Below are positions 55,686 to 64,000 of a stretch of 64,000 nt of DNA, piece by piece (position 1 is the stretch's first letter; each line of letters opens with the position of its first letter). The translations under genes were made by a program, and so were the position numbers. Under the pieces are notes generated by a model. That model did not search any database, was not told the DNA's origin, and saw nothing but the letters and a program-made list of their open reading frames with translations. The stretch is taken from contig JAIUPT010000039.1 of assembly GCA_022315425.1 (NCBI GenBank), positions 310,001 to 374,000 on the forward strand, in the 5' to 3' direction. The DNA is from Pseudevernia furfuracea (Eukaryota; Ascomycota; Lecanoromycetes; Lecanorales; Parmeliaceae).

Positions 55686-57293
55686 GCAGGCTGGACCACT
55701 GTATCAACGCCAGTCCTTGGACTTGCACCTCAAAACCATCGCTTCGATTCTTGTACCATATCATGTAACTTCGCATAGAACTTATTTCCTTTACCACTTA
55801 TCACAGCATTTTAGCGACTTCGGATACGCATCATTCAGCGGATACACAGCGCGCGGCGGCACTCGCCGTGAGAGACTACTGCTACTATTCGGAACGACAT
55901 CATTGTTACAGGATGCCTAAGGTGTCCTCTTTTTTTCTTCAATTCTTCACTTTACGCTGCTTTCATTTTTGCATGAGAGACGGCATTACGGTCAACACAA
56001 AAGTATAGGTATGAACATGATGGTCGAATATGTGTCTTCGACAACTAGATCACAAGGAGGAATCTTTAATAAGGGGTGCTGGCATGCATTGTGAGCGATG
56101 GGCGGCAAAAAGTCAAGGATAGGACGGCATGACTATTGTACAAAGGGCAGGCAGGCATATCAGATGAAATCAAAGCAGCAGGCTTGTGCACTGACTGAAA
56201 CATGACACTTCCGACCCTCATTGGATCCGCTCCCAATCCCACTATCCCCTTGTACGATCGCCACAGCACACAGGGTCTTCACACAGTTTCTATCGCAACA
56301 CTGAGCTTTGATCTACCAAATCCTCCATCCGTGCCCAACACCCAGCCCAACGAAGTCTCAACCCCTTGCACCAGCTTCTCCACACAAGAACCCTTTACCA
56401 TCTCCCTTTCTAGTACCTTCTCCTTACCACTTCCCCCCATCCCTTCGGCAGCACACCCCGGATTTCTTGGAGTTCCAGCGTCTTCTGATTGCTTTCTTCC
56501 CATCCGTACTGCCTCATCACCTTTCTCTTCGACACTTACACCCTCGTACTTGTAGTACGTACCTTTTTCTCCGTTCCCCCCCCCCCCCCCCGGTCCCACT
56601 TGTTTCTTTGGGCAGGCGATCTAAACAAAGAATCGAAAAAAAAAAGGGGGGGGTGGTGGGGGTGAAGCTTTCGAACTCGTGCTTTCCGTCTAACCCCTGC
56701 CATCGCACTGGAGTAGATGGTTCTACAAAACGTGATTGCATATGGGGGGGGCCCCGCCTGCTGAATCAGTGATACCGGAATTTCCCACTTCCACCCCAAA
56801 AGGATTTCAGATTCAGAGGCCTTGCAGCAGTATATACATCAATGTTATCCATAAGCATGAGCACTGACGATAGGACATCTCGGTTCTTCAAACATAATTA
56901 ATCCACCGTTATTCTATTTTATGTCAGCTCCTAGTATCTAACGCGAAAGAGTTGGAGAAATGCATGATAGTCTAGATGCAATCTCCACAACATGAAGGAT
57001 GAAGGCCGAAGACGTGAAATCTGGAGAGCCACATATACGGCACCACCACGACTTGCACCTCATAACCAAGGATGACGGTTTCCTCTGCCGTTAAATCATG
57101 AATGCTAGAAAGGAACGAGTAGTTTTCTCAAGCGAGCTGTAGTCTCCCTGCACCACCCAATGAACACTTCCTATCGTCTGCCCGAGTAGAAGCTTCGAAT
57201 GTCTCCAATCAGGCTTCCCAAACCTCGTTTTCTCCAAGCGCATCAGATCATCGGCTGCATAGGGTAGCGAATTCTTGAAAGTCCCTCTCTCAT
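55686..57293. other. Convergent 3' region with homopolymer tracts
   Basis: 1.6 kb between the convergent Ser/Pro-rich gene and the PHD gene. It holds a 16-C run at 56576-56591, an A10 then G8 run at 56637-56653, and a G9 run near 56743. Frames of up to 154 codons over 56202-56800 are low-complexity artefacts of these tracts. Confidence 0.5.
56576..56653. repeat. Clustered homopolymer runs
   Basis: C16 at 56576-56591, then A-run plus G-run within 80 bases, followed by GGTGGTGGGGGTG. Seen directly; the G-rich part could fold as a quadruplex on the plus strand. Such runs are also hot spots for sequencing error. Confidence 0.85.
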
Positions 57294-60102
57294 CTACTCT
57301 GGGGTCGCACTCTTCAACGCTGCATTCAAGCTCTGCTGCATTGGACTGGGTGATAGCTGAGCAACAGGCGGTATTACCGCAGGAGCGCCATCCACTCCGT
57401 GACCTGGCGCTGAACGAGGCGGACTGTGCTTTGTTGGCGAGAGACCTGGCGATGAGGGTGCGTTGTTCTGTAACGGTGGTTGGTGCGCAATTGGACTAGA
57501 TGATGGCGGATGCATCGTCTTCGATGCGGCCGGGGGCGACTGCTGCTTTACGGGCGAGAAAGCTGGTGGTCCGGTCGCCGGAAGAGATTGATTTGGGGGA
57601 ACACCATTCATGTGAGGTGTCGGATATTGTGGAGATTGATGATGCGGGGGGTTGTACAAGGGAGGGCTATGTTGAGGGGGAGACAGGGAGGGACCATTCT
57701 TGACGGGCGACGGGACGTTGTGGGTTGAATGAGAGGATGGTGTGCGTTGACGGTCGAAGGAGTTGGTGAACGGGTTTTGAGATGGTGGAGGTGGACCGTA
57801 CGCTTGAGCATGCTGAGGTTGCTGGGGTGGTGTATAGCGTGCTGACCAACCTACATTATGAGGCTGATGGCTACCTTGATGAGCTCCATTTGCGTATGGC
57901 GATTGGAATGCCTGAGGCGGAAGCTGGGGTGCATATCTATTTTGTGGGGATACATGGTTGTTATAGCCATTGGCGTATGCGGGAGGGCCGGGTGGTGATC
58001 TGAGACCTGGCGGAGGTGCATCTGGATAAGCTCTCCTGGTAAAGAAGCTCTCCTCCTGATTGCCGGCGTAAATGCTCTGCCGTGGAAGTTGACCTTGCGG
58101 AGATAACGTTGGGCCACTCATCACGGCTGCATGCATACCATTCTGTCCGTTCTGAGGTACGCGAGGATGAGAAGCGTTAGGAGGATGATGGTTGTTGCTG
58201 TCCACAGGCTTGAATTTCTTGGAAGGGGGCAATTGAGACCTTTCCTCGCTTGGCTTGCGCTTCTTGCCCTCGTTCGCGCCTGGAATTACTATTTTCGGTT
58301 TCTGTTGGGGTGGTGAGGACGAAGTTGGCATATGAAATTTGAGACTTGGGATCTTGGGCTTCTTCGCATCTTCTTCTCGGCGTTTGCAATCTTGGCAGAT
58401 AAAATGGAAGTCGTCCTTTTCGGCATCTGTTTGTGAGATACCTAGACATGCACTGTGTTGCCAGACATTGCACTTCTCACATGCCACGCTGTGAGAACCG
58501 TCGTCCTAGAAAATGTCAGGGTCAAAGTTGTCACATCTCGGAGAGCTTGAAAGTCATCACTTACGAGATTAGTGCCGTGCACTCCACACTTTGAGCAATC
58601 GAAGACCCACTCGTCGTCTTCCGCCAGTGCCGCAAGCTCTTTCTTCCTCTTTTCTATTTCCGTCTTCAAATGCCTCTCTGACTTCTTTGCCTCACCAGCT
58701 TCCACCTTCTTGTTCTCTTCCGAGAGATTGGCCAACTCCTCCTCTTGTAGGATGCGCTTGTACTCTCTTTCTTTGAGACGTTGTTCACGAGTCATCATAC
58801 GTGACTCTCGATCCTCCTCCATCCTCTTCTGCTTTTCCTGATTCTGCTTCGCTGCGGCAAGATCAGCCTTTCGCTTTCGCTCTGCTTCAGCAACTTCATG
58901 CTCTTGTCGTTCCCTCTCCATCTTGGCTTCGAGCCTGCTAGATCGCTTGGCCGTGGCCAGCTTCTGCATATTCATCAGCTCCCGTTCTTGCTTCTGCTTC
59001 TTTCTAACTTGTGATTCTTCTGCCTTCTCAATAACCGGCCAAACTTCTTCCTTGATACGTCGATGAAGATCCCTCTCATCTGGATCCCTGCTCTTCTGTA
59101 TCGATTCCAAGAACTCCTGGTATTGGCCAAGCGTAATGGCAATGCATTCCCACTTTCTCCCGCCAAAACCGTCATCCTCCTCGTTTACTCGGGCTTCTCC
59201 ATCCTCTGCTAGGGTATCATTGTCGGCATCGTTCGCAGACTCGTCAGGATCTATCGTCTTTCTTCGCTTACTAGCTCTAGCAGCGGCCCTGCCCTTCTTC
59301 GATTTCGCTTTCGCTTTATGAGCAGGAGGAGGAGGCGGTGGAGGGTCGGTACGGCGATATAGTCGATTGTCGTCGAGAACAAAATAATAGCGCTCATGCT
59401 TATCGTATCCGACTTCTTCAATACGCTATACGGCGAGCTGTCTTAGTCTAGGTATGCGAAGAAGTGCAGGGGGCCATACCCATTGTGTTTGCTCATTATC
59501 CTTCGCCTCCGGCATTCTCTCCCTCATTCGGTCGGCGTTGATCAGTGTCCATTGTGAGAGTTGGACAAGCACTTTAAGCTTGAGGAAGACGTCAAATTCA
59601 GCGAACTTTCGGGGCTCCTCATCCATGCCAAAAGGGTTTCGAGTGGGTGCTTTTGCCACATATTGGCGACGTGTGTATTCATCAAATATCTCTGGGCTTC
59701 AAAACATTAGAAGCAGATACTTAGAAACTGCAGGCAGTACTCACGTCAGACCTCTATGTGAAGATACGTATTTCAGAAGAGCGAGTCCGATGTCTGATAA
59801 GACGTGGGATGGTTCTGGCTTGAGACATTCGGTCTCGAGGTCCTGAGTTGCATACACTTAGCTTGAAATGTCTCAGACGAATGACAAGTTTTCGATAGCT
59901 GGTGAAGTAAAGAGGGGCGAGATTTGGGGATAAGTACCTCAATGGTCAAATCTTCGTCAATTTTCACCGCCTTGCCGAAGATATAGATATATTGCATGAG
60001 GTTGGCCAACTCCCATGTATTCCGAAGTTTGTCGAGCACGCTTGATTCTGGTGCAGGCTCCGAAGATTCCATCTCATCACGGTTACGCTTGCGGGAGCCC
60101 AT
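57294..60102 (-). CDS. DDT-WHIM-PHD chromatin protein (Ioc2/RSF1-like)
   Basis: Five exons, 60102-59938, 59842-59745, 59696-59480, 59425-58565 and 58505-57294, give 850 residues. Residues about 25-90 resemble a DDT domain (ELANLMQYIYIFGKAVKI, then VLSDIGLALLKYVSSHRG), followed by WHIM-like pieces (VLVQLSQWTLINADRMRE; RYYFVLDDNRLYRRTDPP). A basic nuclear stretch (KAKSKKGRAAARASKRRK) precedes a long Arg/Glu/Lys coiled coil. The PHD finger (about 435-490, C4HC3) starts FDCSKCGVHGTN, is split by intron 4, and continues VACEKCNVWQHSACL then FICQDCKR. The C-terminal 350 residues are Pro/Gln/His-rich. DDT-WHIM plus PHD is typical of ISWI-associated subunits; yeast Ioc2 is the nearest concept. PHD fingers read histone H3 tails. 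Confidence 0.82.
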
Positions 60103-60860
60103 GTAAACGATGCCTGGGGGGGGGCTGTCTGAAATATAGATTTCTGTGTCCAGGAGGGCAGACTCTATGAGTATATGGTAAGACAAAACCCGTGAGCAGT
60201 CAATATAGCAGTTTCCGGAAGCTGTTGTTTACGGAGAGAAGCTCACAAAGCAAAGACGGCGATGATCACGAGTGGTGTTGAATTGAGCTTGAATTTCAGT
60301 ATCATCAAGAACGCGATGCCCTAAAGTTACGGTAGTCACGGGTACGCTAAAATGAGAAGCGCGCTACGGTTCAGCCTTATCATTTCACGCAATCAAGACT
60401 ACTATTGAGCTCAGTCTTGAGAGCTATTGACAAGTACTGTAAGATTTATCTCTTCACGGTTGGGATCACCCTGTGCCAAAAAAAAATAACCATGTGTAGT
60501 CTGCCATAATGATATCTGTTGTTTACTTGTACAATTTCAGCAGGGCTGAGCGACCTGAGATCTTAGGGTAAAGGACAGGAGACAGGCATTGCACCACGGG
60601 CATGCATCATCCAAGGCATTCCATCCTGCATACTAGATTCTTGAAGAACGCCGGTGTCCTTCCCCCCTTCCAAATGAAAATGCTTTTGAAATCCTAATAA
60701 TAAATCTCATCTCTCCAATCCAAAGCGCACAAGGGTATTTCTATGCATGAGAAAACCAACCGTCCCTGATGCACGCATATGCTACAGGCCCAAAATCATT
60801 TCAGGGGTATATCTTCCGGGTATTCGTGAATTTTCATTCGTAATCCAAGGGACGCAGGCA
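60103..60860. other. Intergenic
   Basis: 758 bases between the start of the PHD gene and the stop of CAF40, both on the minus strand. No gene or repeat of note apart from an A9 run near 60480. Confidence 0.45.
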
Positions 60861-62112
60861 TTACAACCCTTGGCTGTTCGAGCTCTCGACCACATTGTCT
60901 GAGAGGTTGATGAGCAGCTGGGCAAGGCAGCGTTTCGTGGCGGCATCATCACGAAGGACCGAAGAGAATGTCGCATCTCTGAGAGGCTCAGGTAAACATT
61001 GGCGGAGAGCCTCGCGTGCACGGGCATTGTCACTCAGTCTAATAGAACATTCAGCTGCTTTGCGATTACATCTTGTCAAAGGGAAACTCACCTAAGAAAA
61101 CATCTGACGACGTGTTTCAAGAGCCGCACGGTCTGCTGTTCAACGAGCTGAGTGACCATATTACTAAGAACCGTACCCACGGCGTAGAATCGCTCATAGG
61201 TATGACATATGTACCCCAGTCCAGTGTCGTCAAGTAGTATCTTTTGTACAATGAATATGGCAACGGTCTTGCTCAATTCCGAGCCAGTCTCCATGATTCG
61301 TAGGCACAATGGTATGATTTCCGTGGTCAACAAGAAGTTGATCACTTCACTCGAGTCATTCTTGACTAAGGCACCGATAACACCAAGGGATGTGAGACGG
61401 AGATACTCGAATGGTCTTGACTTCGATGTTGTATTCAAGAATGGGTATAGGAAAAGAGGGATATGCGCTGGCGCTGAGTTAGTTGGCACTCATGCCTGTG
61501 CAGACAGCATGTGCGTACCGTTGAGAAACAGCCCACGGGTCTCGTTGTGCGAGGCTACGCACTGAAGCAGCGCAAGAGCGTTGCACACGCGGTTTGATGC
61601 GGCGGCTGTTAATTGTGACGGGTTGAGTAGAGGATAGACTGAGATGATCTCTTGGAGCAGAGAAGTCATGACACCTTATTGTTGAGTCAGTAGTCATCTT
61701 TAACTTTGATAGTACTCGGCGACCTACCGAACGAATGCCATATGATTAGAGCTAACTCGGGCACCTGTTCTCTTTTCTTGCTCAATTCCATGAGCGCCGT
61801 CTCCCTCGAGTTTCCATTCAACAGTTCCGCGACCCAGCCCAGCACCCTTCTGTTCTCCTCCATCCAGTTCCCCTCCGCCGAGTTGGGACCGCTGTTGTGA
61901 TCCATATTCATACCATGCCCATTTGTACTACTATTGTTGGCCCCCATGCGGTTGTAGTGCTGGTGTTGCGCAACAGCCTGAGCATGTGCATGTTGGTGAG
62001 CAGCATGATGAGGGTGCTGCTGTTGGTGATGACTTTGCTGCTGGTGGTGCCACGATGGCTCAGCTTGCGGGTACTGCTGCTGGTGAGAGAAGACATGCTG
62101 TGGGTTGATCAT
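60861..62112 (-). CDS. CAF40: Caf40/Rcd1 (CNOT9), Ccr4-Not subunit
   Basis: Four exons, 62112-61728, 61674-61519, 61473-61092 and 61038-60861, encode 366 residues, phase exact. Residues 1-70 are Gln/His-rich low complexity ([18 protein letters not shown]), as often in fungal Caf40. The armadillo-repeat Rcd1 domain fills the rest: [20 protein letters not shown], then [59 protein letters not shown] and [15 protein letters not shown]. Caf40 is a conserved scaffold of the Ccr4-Not complex, binding RNA and partner peptides in mRNA deadenylation and decay. The start at 62112 gives [13 protein letters not shown]; no upstream in-frame ATG is needed. Confidence 0.92.
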
Positions 62113-63040
62113 GTTGAAGGTCGCCGAGTGATCCGGCGGAGAAGTGATTTAGTTGTGGTAGACCTTCAAGTATTATCTGGAGATGAGCATCGACAGAAAG
62201 AGAACATCATCGAGACATTTGAAGGATCTAAGGTCCGAGGTAGCAATGAGGAGCTTCTACGACCCGTAGTTGATGCAGGTTCAAGATCCGGTCTGTTGTT
62301 CGCAGGTGGCTCGTCGGTTGTTCGCAGAAGAAGCAAATAGCAAACAGAAAAGGTAGTAGCTGGTGACTAACAGCGAGCAAGTGAATAAGCAAAAGCAAAG
62401 GAGGAGTATTCACTATCTTGTGCCTGGGCAACACAAGGTCAAGTTGATACTGGTCTGTGCTTCGAAGTATTCTCCTTTCGGTCTAGCCTTAACCGCCTGC
62501 AGCTTTGGCCTTGCAGGACGACGCGCGAGAATTCTACAGAAAGCTATGAAGAGACCTCTGAAGATGATGGAATGATCGCCAATCTCTCCAGACAAATCGT
62601 ACTAAAATGGAAACCTTTGAGAGATCTTTAGGCACGGTGTCGTGGTATTGGGCAGTGTAACCAAATTCATGACATTGAAGAGAGGTAAGCAACTACGGCT
62701 GGATCAGATCCTCGGTCAGTTGCGTCGGTTGCCCAGGGTTCGGCCAATAGCAGAGCTGTCCGCCTCTAAGGTGTTCTCGCGTTCATCGGTCCGTTCATGT
62801 GTGGGTAAGGGGAGAATGTGTATGGGTCATTTCATAGTGCTAGGCCTCACCCTCAATGAGTACTAGATGGAGAAGACATGAAAACTTCTCTACAACAAAG
62901 CCAAGAAGGGATTTAGAGATCCAATTTGTCTCTTTTCATTCCGTGAATTCATGCCATGCCATCACTCCAGCGCTAAAACAGTCGTCCATCCATCATCCGT
63001 CATCCATCATCAGCCATCAGCCATGCATTGCACACCCAAT
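62113..63040. other. Intergenic with CATC-rich direct repeats
   Basis: 928 bases between the CAF40 start and the Gid4 stop, both on the minus strand. Bases 62988-63024 repeat CCATCATCC/GTCATCCATCATCAGCC words. The segment next to CAF40 is promoter-like. No gene supported. Confidence 0.5.
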
Positions 63041-64000
63041 TTATCGGAACTCCATGGCGCCGAAACAGCCACGATCGTTCACCCACTTTAGCTCGAGCTG
63101 TTGAAACCTATTGTTGTTATTACTGGGTATATCAGCATCAAGCCTTCGAAGCATATCACTGGAAAGGCCACACTTACTGCTGACTATTCGAAGAATGAAA
63201 ATAGATTCCATTGATAGTGCCTGCTACTTGATTGAAGCAAATATAATAAAATCCCTCGAAGCTCGCACCGTTAATCTCGCGCACGCGATGATCTGGCACC
63301 AGGAATTTCTCTTTCCAGCGCATGAACATGTTTTCGCGGTTTGTGCTGTTCTTGTAATGGAAATCCGGCTTCTTGGCTTGCTTCGCAAGAGGCCGCCATG
63401 CAGGGAAGCGCGCCCAGTGCTTCATGTCCTCTTTGTCACTGGCGCCCCAGTCCTCGTGACGAGTCTGGAAGGTATATTTTGGACCGATGATCTCGCCTTC
63501 GAAGAAAGTAGTGAGAGTAGCGTGCTCGGGAGTCAAGCCTGTAATTGTTTTTAGTATAAATACTTGGCTGACTGGGCCGAGACTGACCTTCAATCTTGAG
63601 ATAGCCACAGATGAAAGACTCGCACATATCAACGGTCTTGATGTCAACTTCTACGCTATATTTTTGACTCTCTGACTGCTGCGTGCCACGGAATTTGCTG
63701 CCCGCGCGGAGCATAGAGGAGGTGTGTGTTTGAATCAACTGGGTGTGCGGTTGGTTAGCTTGGCGCTTGTTATAATATGATGGTCAGATGATACTCACTC
63801 GGCTGCTTTCAATACCAAAGCGGATTGAATAATAGAGATCGAGGGCAGAGGAAGTAGGTGCAGATGGTTGAACCTGCTCTACTTCCTTATCATCTGCATG
63901 CGAGCTCGATGGGCTTTCGCCCAAAAGGGAGGCCTCTGCTAGATCTATTGTGTTTGTCTGGTCGGATGTCTTGTCGTGCGCCGGGTCGAGGGTGATATCC
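63041..64000 (-). CDS. GID4: Gid4/Vid24 substrate receptor of the GID E3 ligase (5' end outside window)
   Basis: Four exons are visible: beyond 64000 to 63799, 63738-63588, 63538-63178 and 63107-63041; the N-terminus lies past the window edge. The Vid24 beta-barrel begins SSMLRAGSKFRGTQQSE and continues YSVEVDIKTVDMCESFICGY and LTTFFEGEIIGPKYTFQTR. The conserved HWARFPAWRPLAKQAK, FMRWKEKFLVPDHRVREING and SFEGFYYICFNQVAGTINGI blocks follow, and the end is FQQLELKWVNDRG. Gid4 binds N-terminal proline degrons of gluconeogenic enzymes and delivers them to the GID/CTLH ubiquitin ligase when glucose returns. The last exon follows a GTAAGT donor at 63177; reading through instead gives an early TAA after SNSQQ. 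Confidence 0.92.

Noticed and set aside
56202..56800. Overlapping ORFs of 100-154 codons around homopolymer runs
   Set aside because: Open only because of C/G/A runs; frames differ on each side of the runs and no protein features appear.

Overview
The window is nuclear DNA of a filamentous ascomycete (Pezizomycotina). It shows densely packed genes on both strands, split by short introns (about 45-125 nt, GTRNGT donors, CTRAY branch points a few bases before CAG/TAG). It also carries families restricted to, or typical of, these fungi: DUF6699, DUF6594, a Meu6-like PH protein, a SulP-STAS-cNMP transporter and an Rxt2 subunit. The class cannot be fixed from sequence alone. I see no transposase, reverse transcriptase, CRISPR array, rRNA or convincing tRNA. 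All exon models were built by hand from reading frames, phase and splice signals.

Layout. 1-8.6 kb: prefoldin subunit 1, a DUF6699 protein, an FAD-dependent oxidoreductase, a patatin-like lipase ending in a zinc-finger motif, and a tiny MGNCC (predicted lipid-anchored) protein. 8.6-16.5 kb: a gene-poor accessory stretch with small doubtful genes, a membrane-anchored polysaccharide deacetylase, decayed ORFs and two minisatellites. 16.6-26.6 kb: the Gcn4/CpcA bZIP regulator with three upstream ORFs, a PH-domain protein, and a 1124-residue SulP/STAS/cNMP transporter. 27.7-35 kb: GINS subunit Psf1, an unrecognised membrane protein, an HMG-box regulator of the Ste11/FMF-1 type, then a 2.7-kb empty stretch. 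35.6-44 kb: Rxt2 (Rpd3L deacetylase), a G-patch splicing-type protein and a Kin1/Par-1 kinase. 44.3-49.6 kb: two weakly supported minus-strand genes, a DUF6594 membrane protein, and Gcn20. 52.3-64 kb: a large disordered Ser/Pro-rich protein, a DDT-WHIM-PHD remodeller-type protein, Caf40 (Ccr4-Not), and the 5'-truncated Gid4/Vid24.

Most genes are unlinked housekeeping genes rather than a cluster. The one functional pairing visible is general amino acid control: the Gcn4 orthologue (with uORFs and two TGAGTCA sites upstream) and Gcn20, which in yeast acts with Gcn1 to activate Gcn2, lie about 29 kb apart. I found no convincing new defence, mobile or biosynthetic system. The most interesting items are the cpcA leader architecture, the short MGNCC protein, the patatin-zinc finger fusion with a duplication across its stop codon, the decayed 27-bp coding minisatellite, and several terminal exons that a simple ORF caller would miss.
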